Source: an uncultured Porphyromonadaceae bacterium (GTDB taxonomy: Bacteria; Bacteroidota; Bacteroidia; Bacteroidales; Muribaculaceae). Taken from it: a stretch of 45,843 bases of DNA. The notes beneath the pieces were generated by a model that saw only the letters and a program-made list of their open reading frames with translations, was not told the origin of the DNA and searched no databases. The DNA is taken from positions 1-45,843 of the forward strand of contig CANPGB010000025.1 in the NCBI GenBank assembly GCA_947573485.1, given 5' to 3'. Position numbers and translations under genes: made by a program. Below are positions 16,245-24,949 of this stretch, in pieces (position 1 is the first letter of the stretch; every line of letters starts with the position of its first letter).

Positions 16245-17795
16245 TTATTTGCTTGCGCCTGCCGGGGCGGCCGGAGGCGTGGGAGGTGTCGGTGGCTTCG
16301 GGGCTCCCGTGGCCGCTGCTCCACGCGGCGCCGGTTTCGGTGCCACACGGCTCGAGGCAGGGCCGTCGGGTGCGTCGGGGCTCTGGAAGAAGGGGTAGGG
16401 TATGCCGTAAACCCCGTCGATGTCGTAGCCCGGGCTGAGGTAGCCGTCAACTATGGTGTCGCGGCCCGAAGGATTCTCGAAGGTGTAGAGCTGGAAGAAG
16501 CGCAGCATGGCAGCAACGTGCTCGAACACGCTGTCCTGGATAGCCTCGTAGGCAAACCACGCCGAGGTAGCAGTGAAGCAATATACCTGGAAGGGAATAC
16601 CGCCAGCGGTCTGAGGCAACGTCGACACAAAGCAGTCGCTGTCGTGCGAGATGTGCGGGTTGGCGTCGAGCCACATCTTCATGTAGGCGCGGAAGAGGCC
16701 GAGGTTGGTGTCTATGGTGCCGTTTACGAGTCCCTCGGGATTGTCGACATCGGCAACCTTGCCCGCGGCGCGCTGCGCGAGTTTCTTGGTGATGTATTCA
16801 TCCATGAGAGGCACCTTGCGCACGGCCTCAAGCATGGCGTCGGTGGCCGGAAGCACGCTGTCGGCGTCGATCATGAAGCTGCGGCATATGCGCCGCGTGT
16901 TGCTCTGCGACATCGTACGGTAGTTGGTGAAGCCACCCGATATAAGACTGTAGGGTGGCAGCGTGGTGGTGGTCTTATCCCAGTTGAGTACCTTGACGGC
17001 TACGAGCGACACCTCCTGCACAGTGCCGTTGGCATTGGTGCCGGGCACCGCAATCCAGTCGCCAACATGCAGACTGTCGTTCTCCGAGAGCTGAACTCCG
17101 GCCACAACGCCCATGATATTATCTTTGAAAATCAACATCAGCACCGCCGAGAAAGCTCCCAAACCAGCTAACAGCGAGCCGGGCGACTTGTCAACGATAA
17201 TCGCAACAGCTATAATCGTGGCGATTATCCACAATATGCCTTTGAGCAGCTGCGCAAGCCCGTTGAGAGGCAGGTGACGCTTGTTGGCGCGCGCATTGAA
17301 ACGCTGCCATAGAGCGTTGACAAGCGAGCAAAGCGAGAGTGTCACCACAAACACTATATACACAAGCGTGATTTTGGTGAGCGTGCTCGCAAGAGTGTTG
17401 TGGTTCGAGAGGGTGAACTGGATGAGAATCAGGAATACTATCGGCGGTATTATCCGGCAGATGCGGTGGAAAAACTTCGCGTCGGTAAGGCCGCGGTAAG
17501 TATCCGAATCCCACTTCTTGGCCACGAAATTCACTATCCGGAGTATAAGCCACTGAGCAACCCAGCCAACGCCCAAGGCGATGCCTAAAACCACAGCGGC
17601 GTAGAGGAACGTGACAAGCGTGGTATTGCCCTCAAGGTTGAAAAACCCCAGAATCCAATCCACGATATTCATTATAAACCGGGCCACGGCATACGACGAC
17701 GAACCCGCCTGATCGCCTATAAAATGCGTCAGGTCGTTAGCCGGGGTATGGTCCGCTGCTATCCGTACCAGAGAAAGAAGCGTGCTTGTTGTCAT
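16245..17795 (-). CDS. YbdG-type mechanosensitive channel (MscS superfamily)
   Basis: A 516-aa inner-membrane channel of the MscS superfamily, closest in pattern to E. coli YbdG (miniconductance). Such channels open under membrane tension and release solutes after osmotic downshift. Hydrophobic segments lie near 35-55, 60-85, 105-128, 135-160 and 180-205, then the pore helix and beta domain (GLGAFSAVLMLIFKDNIMGVVAGVQLSENDSLHVGDWI, seen at about 215-250; shown here only as the landmarks KDNIMG and VGDWI) and the family motif VLNWDKTTTTLPPYSLIS. The final ~45 residues are Pro/Ala-rich, which is unusual for the family. An in-frame ATG at 17831 would add 12 basic residues; 17795 is favoured as the simpler start. 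A strong terminator follows. Confidence 0.85.
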   Translation of the reverse strand: MTTSTLLSLVRIAADHTPANDLTHFIGDQAGSSSYAVARFIMNIVDWILGFFNLEGNTTLVTFLYAAVVLGIALGVGWVAQWLILRIVNFVAKKWDSDTYRGLTDAKFFHRICRIIPPIVFLILIQFTLSNHNTLASTLTKITLVYIVFVVTLSLCSLVNALWQRFNARANKRHLPLNGLAQLLKGILWIIATIIAVAIIVDKSPGSLLAGLGAFSAVLMLIFKDNIMGVVAGVQLSENDSLHVGDWIAVPGTNANGTVQEVSLVAVKVLNWDKTTTTLPPYSLISGGFTNYRTMSQSNTRRICRSFMIDADSVLPATDAMLEAVRKVPLMDEYITKKLAQRAAGKVADVDNPEGLVNGTIDTNLGLFRAYMKMWLDANPHISHDSDCFVSTLPQTAGGIPFQVYCFTATSAWFAYEAIQDSVFEHVAAMLRFFQLYTFENPSGRDTIVDGYLSPGYDIDGVYGIPYPFFQSPDAPDGPASSRVAPKPAPRGAAATGAPKPPTPPTPPAAPAGASK

Positions 17796-17906
17796 TGTGC
17801 GATGAATTATACGTTTATATTCTTTACGCACTCACACACGCCTTTGTTCACTCAATCAATAAAAATACACCTTTTCGCATTGTGTCCGGCACCCACGCCA
17901 GCGCAG

Positions 17907-18047
17907 CCTGCTTTGAGGTAGTGCGAGGGCGGAAAGCCCGAGCCGCCGCGCCACACAATTTGTTCAAGCAAGGTGGCTTCAGCCACCGCATCAGCCCACA
18001 CGCATGGGCAGGCTGCTTTGGAGTTGTGCGAGGGCGGAAAGCCCGAG
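17907..18047 (+). repeat. Dispersed palindromic repeat, copy 2 (A-B-A composite)
   Basis: Unit A at 17907-17942, unit B at 17955-17996 (GGTGGCTTCAGCCACC at its core, preceded by TTTGTTCAAGCA), and a second unit A at 18009-18047. The arrangement and sequence closely match 20421-20553, giving two direct composite repeats of about 135 bases on either side of the two-gene segment 18231-20276. Translated, the units give meaningless peptides such as FKQGGFSHRIS; open frames across them are not genes. Confidence 0.85.
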
Positions 18048-18065
18048 TTGAGCAGCCACCAATCC

Positions 18066-18153
18066 AGCCCCGGAGGGGCTGCATATGGTTAACCCGGGGT
18101 GCATGTCACCCCGGGCACAGCCTCTCTCATCGAAAGCCGCACCGGCGGTGCGG
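18066..18153 (+). repeat. Three-hairpin palindromic element
   Basis: Three consecutive hairpins: AGCCCC-GGA-GGGGCT (18066-18080), CCCGGGGTG-CATGT-CACCCCGGG (18093-18115), and CCGCACC-GGC-GGTGCGG (18137-18153). A linker reading CATATGGTTAA lies between the first two. Its sequence is different from units A and B and it looks like an inserted element of another family. It has no open frame worth calling. Confidence 0.75.
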
Positions 18154-18175
18154 TACCACAGCACCCTCGCAAGTG

Positions 18176-18214
18176 CAGGCTGCTTTGAAGCCGTGCGAGG
18201 GCGGAAAGCCCGAG
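18176..18214 (+). repeat. Dispersed palindromic repeat, extra unit A
   Basis: A further unit A (GCAGGCTGCTTTGAAGCCGTG followed by CGAGGGCGGAAAGCCCGAG) directly behind the three-hairpin element. It ends 16 bases before the stop codon of the 18231-18815 gene on the other strand. The 17832-18230 interval therefore consists mainly of repeats, with no gene. Confidence 0.85.
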
Positions 18215-18230
18215 CCTCGGTTTCCCCGTA

Positions 18231-18815
18231 CTACTGCAGACGGATGCGGCATTTATATTCCGGCGGATATCTGTCGAACAAGTGGTTTATATCAGTAAAT
18301 TCCTTCGGGGTTATATTAGTTTTGCGTATTCGTATTATATATTCCCGGTAGGCATGGTTTTGGGTAACCTCTACGTCAATTATATTAGGGTCTGTATGTG
18401 TAATTTTAAGCCAATTGGCTTCGATACTGTAAGGATTGAATATATAAACATCCGGTTCCGAAGGTTCATAGTTATAATCTGATAGGATTTTTCGGATTGC
18501 TTTAACGCCCGAAGTTTCATATCCATCTGATTTTGCAATACCGGTGACCTCCCCAAGTGACTGGATGCTAATCTGCGCTTTGCCTCCGCTCATCGGAAGA
18601 TATATTATTGTATCTGCTTGGGGTGCGATATTATCCCATGCTTCCTCGGGTCCTGTGCATGCCAGATTCTTGGCAAGTGCTTCCGAATAGCTCAAAGTAA
18701 TAGTCTCGATGATATCCTCCGGTTGTTCTTCCGGTTGAATCGGCTCGTCATTCGACGAACATGATGCCAAGACAAGCATCAAGCCGATATTTAAAAGCAA
18801 CATTAAATTCTTCAT
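18231..18815 (-). CDS. Predicted lipoprotein with BACON-like domain
   Basis: A 194-aa predicted lipoprotein. The start at 18815 gives signal MKNLMLLLNIGLMLVLASC with lipid-bearing C19; an upstream ATG at 18857 adds 14 residues without improving it. After a short acidic linker (NDEPIQPEEQPEDI) the chain resembles the BACON/Ig-like pattern: YLPMSGGKAQISI, then NWLKI, a strand DVEVTQN and YREYIIRIRKT. BACON domains occur on surface lipoproteins of Bacteroidota and often bind glycans or mucin; that role here is an inference. It lies 81 bases downstream of the C10-like gene, on the same strand, and shares its AT-richer base composition. Confidence 0.65.
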   Translation of the reverse strand: MKNLMLLLNIGLMLVLASCSSNDEPIQPEEQPEDIIETITLSYSEALAKNLACTGPEEAWDNIAPQADTIIYLPMSGGKAQISIQSLGEVTGIAKSDGYETSGVKAIRKILSDYNYEPSEPDVYIFNPYSIEANWLKITHTDPNIIDVEVTQNHAYREYIIRIRKTNITPKEFTDINHLFDRYPPEYKCRIRLQ

Positions 18816-18896
18816 AACGCTGACAAAATATGTGATTTGGATATTGGTTATCGACAAGTAGAATGCGTGTGATTTTTGTCGCGCACTGCTATTTTT

Positions 18897-20276
18897 CTAT
18901 TGAGGGTTACTGAAAACAATAGCTGCTATCATCTGATCCTCAAAAAGAGATTTATCCTCCTCAGGAGTATTATCAATAGCATAATCAGGAGCGGTTGCAT
19001 AAGCCGGGCGCATTTCAAGCTTTGAGAAGTATCCGTTACATTTCCCATGCCATCCCCAGTTATAATGGAAGAATCCACCCTCTCCGGTTTTAAGAGACTG
19101 TTGAAGTACCCACTGCTGAAAAACTCCGGGAGTGGTATCCATGGTATAGATGTTTTTGTAAATCTCGGCCTCCATATAGCCATCAGCAAGCCAGGTATAT
19201 CCTCCGTCTAACATCATGATTGTTATGTAATTCTCTATACCTAACTTGATATATTCGCTTAATTTTTCTAATGAGAGGACTTCTTCAACTCGGGAATCCG
19301 CTATAGGCGTTTTCGTCGGATAGTAGGCATAGATTATCCAGTCAAGAGCTCCTTTTGGGGTCGCCAAAGCATGGCAAATACTATCAAGAATCACATTTCC
19401 GTCAACTTTGGTATAATTGCTATTGGAATAGTCTGCCACGCCCTTACCAAGTTGTGCCATGAGATGCCCAAGCACAATATGATCTTGTTCACTGGCCGGG
19501 CACTGGATGAAAGGCGCGACACCATTGTCTGCATAATTCTTGTCATGATACTTTATATCATGCTTTTTTAGTGACTCCCAATCGATCTCAATGTAAAAAG
19601 GTTTCGTTTGGCCTTCAAAAACTAAGTGTTTGGGTTTGTTATAGGCACTGAGGTACTGGGCGAGTGTTACTATCGATTGACCGACATGTTTGTTGGGGCA
19701 AAGGAGAGCTTCATCACCGGTCTCGCCCCAACGAACCTCCACCTTGGGGCCTATTTGGCTTTTTGGTCTCAGTTCAATCTCTGTTTTTCTTTTTACAAAT
19801 CCAGTACCGATGTCGATTGAAGTATTTTCTTTTTGAAGACTCGCATATTTGACAGCTGTATTCATGAAAACACTGAAACCCTCTGGCATATTCATGCCAG
19901 GCTCATAATGCCCGTCTTCAATCACTGCCAACAAAGGCTCTCCGCTTTCTGCTGCTGATATTACAGCAAAACCATTATCTTCGGGATAATTGAAGATGTA
20001 CAGCAAAGTATCCGCTTCGGAGTTACGTGAAGGAACACTCGTGATAGCGATAGGCGTTAGGGAGCCTTCCGCTACATTTCGGCTATTCGTGGAGGCGTGC
20101 TTTTGCAATATGGCTCCAAAAGCATCTTTAGCCAATTGTTCGGCTTCTGTTATTGAACGTGTAGGTGTCTTGATTTGCGCTTCTTGTTTGTCTGGCGCCT
20201 GCTCTTTTACTTGCAAGTCAGTTTCAGCTGTGCAAGCCATCAGGAGCAAAAGGGTTAGATAAAAGATTTTCTTCAT
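18897..20276 (-). CDS. C10 (streptopain-like) peptidase homologue lacking catalytic residues
   Basis: A 459-aa predicted lipoprotein (LLLLMAC, lipid-bearing C15). Residues 38-145 match the Spi-type propeptide that precedes C10 cysteine peptidases (RSITEAEQLAKDAFG, YIFNYPEDNGFAVISA). Residues 180-420 match the papain-fold domain: WGETGDEALLCP at 183-194 in the place of the family's W-Q-PYN-CP, and HYNWGWHGKCNGYF at 404-417. The segment that should read TGCVATAMAQ is VGQSIVTLAQ, so the nucleophile Cys is Q200; the segment that should read GHAWVCDGY is GYTWLADGY, so the catalytic His is Y360. It is intact in frame, so it is probably a binding or inhibitory pseudoenzyme and not a decayed gene. 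The gene is AT-richer than its surroundings. Confidence 0.8.
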   Translation of the reverse strand: MKKIFYLTLLLLMACTAETDLQVKEQAPDKQEAQIKTPTRSITEAEQLAKDAFGAILQKHASTNSRNVAEGSLTPIAITSVPSRNSEADTLLYIFNYPEDNGFAVISAAESGEPLLAVIEDGHYEPGMNMPEGFSVFMNTAVKYASLQKENTSIDIGTGFVKRKTEIELRPKSQIGPKVEVRWGETGDEALLCPNKHVGQSIVTLAQYLSAYNKPKHLVFEGQTKPFYIEIDWESLKKHDIKYHDKNYADNGVAPFIQCPASEQDHIVLGHLMAQLGKGVADYSNSNYTKVDGNVILDSICHALATPKGALDWIIYAYYPTKTPIADSRVEEVLSLEKLSEYIKLGIENYITIMMLDGGYTWLADGYMEAEIYKNIYTMDTTPGVFQQWVLQQSLKTGEGGFFHYNWGWHGKCNGYFSKLEMRPAYATAPDYAIDNTPEEDKSLFEDQMIAAIVFSNPQ

Positions 20277-20302
20277 AGCATTGTGTTTTGTAGGTTAGTT
20301 CG

Positions 20303-20310
20303 CAAATGTA
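20303..20310 (-). promoter_or_regulatory. -7 box for the C10-like gene
   Basis: On the minus strand this reads TACATTTG, an exact TAnnTTTG match. Transcription would begin near 20297, about 20 bases before the ATG at 20276. No TTTG is seen at the usual -33 distance, so an activator or alternative sigma factor may be needed. Confidence 0.55.
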
Positions 20311-20420
20311 CACATATTTTTTGAAAAAGAATGCATACAATTAAAACAATAACATAAATTAACATCTGTACGGTTTGCGCAAGAATCAAGATTTATCTTG
20401 GTATTCCCCCTACCCATATG

Positions 20421-20553
20421 CAGGCTACTTTGAAGCCGTGCGAGGGCAGAAAGCCCGACTTCCGCGCCGCATTATTTGTTCAAGCAAGGTGGCTTCAGCC
20501 ACCGCATCAGCCCCCTCTCCGCTTTGGAGCTGTGCGAGGGCGGAAAGCCCGAG
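20421..20553 (+). repeat. Dispersed palindromic repeat, copy 3 (A-B-A composite)
   Basis: Unit A at 20421-20458 (one variant base, GGGCAGAAAGCCC), unit B at 20470-20512, unit A at 20521-20553. It matches 17907-18047 in order, strand and spacing. The stretch 20311-20420 before it is AT-rich and shows nothing I can call apart from a small CAAGAT/ATCTTG hairpin near 20388. Confidence 0.85.
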
Positions 20554-20591
20554 TTCGGGTTTCTAACACATATTCACAAAAAGCCGCACAC

Positions 20592-20599
20592 TATCTTTG
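20592..20599 (+). promoter_or_regulatory. -7 box upstream of the 20653 gene
   Basis: TATCTTTG is an exact TAnnTTTG match 54 bases before the ATG at 20653. It would start RNA near 20605. There is no clear TTTG at -33. Confidence 0.5.
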
Positions 20600-20628
20600 C
20601 AGCAAACTTTACCCTTTTGCCTTTATCC

Positions 20629-20654
20629 ATAAGGCCGAAGGCTTTCGGCCTTAT
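20629..20654 (+). other. Hairpin covering the start codon
   Basis: ATAAGGCCGAA (20629-20639) pairs perfectly with TTCGGCCTTAT (20644-20654) around a GGCT loop, an 11-bp stem. The 3' arm contains the first two bases of the ATG at 20653. A second hairpin (CACCGCTGA / TCAGCGGTG, 20706-20726) follows. They may control translation or be remnants of repeat elements. Confidence 0.6.
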
Positions 20655-21375
20655 GCTCACCCCGCTCCCACATAGACTCCGCCGCAGGCGCCCCCGCCCC
20701 GACATCACCGCTGAATTTCAGCGGTGGTATGGTCGTGCACTCCGTTGGTGGGAGCGCAAAGCAATCTACACCCTCGAGCGTCAGCGCCGCGCAGGCCTCA
20801 CAATCCGCGCACAAATCATCGACTGGCCCGGTACCGACACCACACCCGTCCTCACAGCCTATATAAACTGGCTCCTCTCCCGAGCCGACTGGGCAGAAGT
20901 CGCCATAGCCGCCAAAACCACAAAAGAGGCAAAAGAGATAGGTAAAAGCATAAACCGCAAGCAAGTATTCACAGCCTCCCACCGCAACGCCGACCGGCTC
21001 CGAGGCAGCAACTTCCACATCTGCCTCATCCATAATCTCTCAAATAAAGACTGGCGAACCGTCAACTCAGCCCTTGCCCCCGTCATACCCGACTACGGCA
21101 TGGGCTGCGCCATTATCTACCACACCGGCAGTGGCACCCGTCGGCCCGAGCTCCCTCCCGCCTTCATACCCCAGCCCACAATACGCGAATATAAGCAGCT
21201 CCACCCCCACATACCCTTCGACCGCCCCGAGTCAATAGAAGCAGACCCCGACCCGCCCCCAAATAACTTTTGCTTTCCAGCCCCTACCCCCTCCCCCCTA
21301 ACTCCTAACCACCCACTGCTCTTGCATGGGTGTGCGGCAGCTGCCCCGCCCCAATCGCAGCGAAGTGTAGCTTGA
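20653..21375 (+). CDS. Unrecognised 240-aa protein in repeat-rich region
   Basis: I cannot assign this protein. It is soluble, starts with a basic stretch (HRLRRRRPRPD), then a helical segment with several Trp residues (RWYGRALRWWERKA), an alternating alpha/beta region (WAEVAIAAKTTKEAKEIG, then RLRGSNFHICLIHN), and ends in a Pro-rich low-complexity tail from about residue 180. The RLRGSNFHICLI stretch recalls the strand before Walker B in phage terminase ATPases, but no Walker A or DE is present. The start is uncertain: 20653 is the first ATG outside the palindromic repeat; the frame stays open back to 20476 only because the repeat lacks stops. Codon use resembles real genes up to about 21250. 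Confidence 0.5.
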   Translation: MLTPLPHRLRRRRPRPDITAEFQRWYGRALRWWERKAIYTLERQRRAGLTIRAQIIDWPGTDTTPVLTAYINWLLSRADWAEVAIAAKTTKEAKEIGKSINRKQVFTASHRNADRLRGSNFHICLIHNLSNKDWRTVNSALAPVIPDYGMGCAIIYHTGSGTRRPELPPAFIPQPTIREYKQLHPHIPFDRPESIEADPDPPPNNFCFPAPTPSPLTPNHPLLLHGCAAAAPPQSQRSVA

Positions 21376-21387
21376 CATGTTGAACCG

Positions 21388-21424
21388 AAAACAGCAGCGG
21401 CGCGCCCGGGTGGGCGCGCCGCTG
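21388..21424 (-). terminator. Terminator of the nine-gene minus-strand operon
   Basis: A perfect 13-bp GC-rich stem (CAGCGGCGCGCCC 21395-21407 with GGGCGCGCCGCTG 21412-21424) closes on four bases. On the minus strand it is followed by a short T run (21391-21388). It lies 23 bases after the ABC-F stop codon and 20 bases past the stop of the convergent 20653 gene, so it may serve both. Confidence 0.75.
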
Positions 21425-21446
21425 TATGTTGAGCAGGGGAGGGTGT

Positions 21447-23078
<1,632 letters not shown>

Positions 23079-23083
23079 TTAGC

Positions 23084-24394
23084 TTAGAAAAGGGCTGCCG
23101 AGAGCGCTTTGAGGGCGCGCAGCTTGTCGGCACTCCGCACGAGCACCGAGATATTGTAGTTGCTCCCGCCGTACGAAATCATGCGGAGAGGAATACCGTC
23201 GAGCGCCGAGATAACTTTTGCCTGGAAAGAGCAGTTCTGCCACTCGAGGTCGCCCACGACGCATATTATGACCATGTCGCGCTCCACCGTCACGGTGCCG
23301 AAGTGCTTGAGGTCGTCTACTATGGCTGCAAGACGCGAGTCGTCGTCAACGCTCACGCTAACTCCGACCTCCGAGGTTGCCATCATGTCGATGCTCGTGC
23401 GGTGGTATTCAAAGGTTTCGAACACCTTGTGGAGGAATCCGTAGGCCAGGAGCATGCGCCCCGATTTTATTTTCACCGCCGTGATATTGTCTTTTGCGGC
23501 GATCGCCTTGAGTTTGCCGTCGGGCGGGAAATTGTAAATCACCGTTCCTGCGGCTTCGGGCTGCAGGGTGTTGAGCAGGCGCACGGGTATGTTGTGGAGC
23601 TTTGCCGGAAGCACGCACGAGGGGTGGAGAATCTTGGCACCGAAGTATGCGAGCTCGGCGGCCTCCTCGAAGTGGAGCTCTCCCACGGGGCGGGTGCCCT
23701 CAACGAAGCGGGGGTCGTTGTTGTGCATGCCGTCGATGTCGGTCCATATCTGAATCTCCTCGGCTTCGAGCACGGCACCTATGATAGATGCGGTGTAGTC
23801 GCTGCCGCCGCGCTTGAGGTTGTCGATGCCGCCGGTGCTGTTGCGGCATATGTAACCCTGTGTGAGGAAAATGTCGGCCTTGGGTGCGAGGTCGATCATG
23901 CGTCGCAGGCGTGTGCCTATGTGCTGCATGTCGGGCTCGCCGCTCTCAAGGGTGCGCATGTAGTCGAGGGCGGGGAGCAATGCCGAGCGCACGCCCTTCT
24001 CCTCGAGGTAGCGCTGCATGAGCGCCGTAGACATGAGCTCGCCCTGCGCGAGAATCTCTTTCTCGCCGGCCTCGGTGAGGGGCTCCGAGAGGTAGGAGCG
24101 GAGCAGGGCGAAGATGTGCTCGAGGGCTTCCGATGCCTTGAGCCTGCCGCCATCTGTGGCGAAGAGCTCGCTTATTACGGCTACATACTTGGCTTCGAGG
24201 GCGTTGATAGTTTCCTGCGCGCCGGGGATATTGCCTTTGTAGAGGTATTCCGAAATCTCGACAAGAGAGTTTGTCGTGCCCGACATTGCCGAGAGAACCA
24301 CCACGTTGCGCTCCCCCGGCATAATGAGGGAGGCAACGTGCTTGATACGTTCGGGCGAGCCAACCGATGTGCCGCCGAATTTCAGTACTTTCAT
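23084..24394 (-). CDS. lysC: Aspartate kinase (monofunctional)
   Basis: A 436-aa enzyme phosphorylating L-aspartate with ATP, the first step towards lysine/diaminopimelate, threonine and methionine. The kinase domain begins KFGGTSVGSP (residues 4-13) and contains LSAMSGTTN, GRGGSDYTAS-like RGGSDYTASIIGA and WTDIDGMHNNDPR. Two ACT domains follow (from about residue 300: TAVKIKSGRMLLAYGF and a second near VERDMVIICVVGD), the usual site of end-product control. No homoserine dehydrogenase part is attached. The start at 24394 gives the standard MKVLKFGG N terminus and lies two bases after the carbonic-anhydrase stop; an ATG at 24433 would add 13 residues inside that gene. Confidence 0.94.
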   Translation of the reverse strand: MKVLKFGGTSVGSPERIKHVASLIMPGERNVVVLSAMSGTTNSLVEISEYLYKGNIPGAQETINALEAKYVAVISELFATDGGRLKASEALEHIFALLRSYLSEPLTEAGEKEILAQGELMSTALMQRYLEEKGVRSALLPALDYMRTLESGEPDMQHIGTRLRRMIDLAPKADIFLTQGYICRNSTGGIDNLKRGGSDYTASIIGAVLEAEEIQIWTDIDGMHNNDPRFVEGTRPVGELHFEEAAELAYFGAKILHPSCVLPAKLHNIPVRLLNTLQPEAAGTVIYNFPPDGKLKAIAAKDNITAVKIKSGRMLLAYGFLHKVFETFEYHRTSIDMMATSEVGVSVSVDDDSRLAAIVDDLKHFGTVTVERDMVIICVVGDLEWQNCSFQAKVISALDGIPLRMISYGGSNYNISVLVRSADKLRALKALSAALF

Positions 24395-24396
24395 TT

Positions 24397-24933
24397 TCAG
24401 TTTTCTGTCTCTGTGCCCGGCTCTGTGTACCACTTGCTGTACATGAGGTAGTTGCGGGCTATCTTCTGGTTCATCTCGCGAGCCTGCGCGGGGTCAACCA
24501 TCTTAATGAATTTTGCCGGAGCACCGCCCCACAGCTCATTGGGGCCTATTTTTGTGCGTGAGAGCACCACGGCACCGGCAGCGACAATGGCGCCTTCGCC
24601 CACCTCGGCATCGTCCATTACCACGGCTCCCATGCCGATGAGCGCGAAGTTGTGTATTTTGGCCCCGTGAACAGTAACGTTGTGGCCTATCGAAACATCG
24701 TCGCCAATCTCTATAGTCGATTTCTGATAAAGGGTGTGCAGAACCGAACCGTCCTGGATATTAACGCGGTTGCCTATTGTTATGGTGTTCACGTCGCCGC
24801 GGAGCACGGTGTTGAACCATATGCTGCAGCCGTCGCCCATGGTAACGTCGCCAATGAGTGTGGCGTTCTCGGCCAGGAAGCAGTCGGCGCCGGTCTTGGG
24901 GGTAAAGCCTCTTACGGGAATAATAAGTGCCAT
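24397..24933 (-). CDS. Gamma-carbonic anhydrase-like hexapeptide protein (YrdA type)
   Basis: A 178-aa left-handed beta-helix protein of the gamma-carbonic anhydrase/YrdA group. The repeating hexapeptide pattern (I-G-D-V, I-G-N-R-V, I-G-D-D-V) runs from residue 27 to about 140. The three metal-ligand histidines are in place: H66 in VLHTL, H84 in GHNV and H89 in VHG. Family members form trimers; activity as carbonic anhydrase is shown for some only. It sits 16 bases behind the aminopeptidase P gene and two bases before lysC. Confidence 0.88.
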   Translation of the reverse strand: MALIIPVRGFTPKTGADCFLAENATLIGDVTMGDGCSIWFNTVLRGDVNTITIGNRVNIQDGSVLHTLYQKSTIEIGDDVSIGHNVTVHGAKIHNFALIGMGAVVMDDAEVGEGAIVAAGAVVLSRTKIGPNELWGGAPAKFIKMVDPAQAREMNQKIARNYLMYSKWYTEPGTETEN

Positions 24934-24949
24934 ATCTGTGTTTCTGAGG

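Noticed and set aside
17907-18214. Short repeats at regular-looking distance resembling a CRISPR array
   Set aside because: Two different palindromic units alternate, spacings are unequal, copies occur at three separate places and no cas genes are present.
17786-18298. 170-codon forward frame across the repeat cluster
   Set aside because: Its sequence is the translation of repeat units (FKQGGFSHRIS-like) and hairpins, with no coding signal.
18897-20276. Active streptopain-like toxin peptidase
   Set aside because: Neither the catalytic Cys nor His is present at the aligned positions.
20476-20652. Extended N terminus for the 20653 gene
   Set aside because: This part is repeat units A and B read in frame and covers the -7 box; it is more likely non-coding.
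20653-21375. Prophage terminase gene
   Set aside because: Only one short stretch looks terminase-like; Walker A, Walker B acid residues and any other phage gene are missing.
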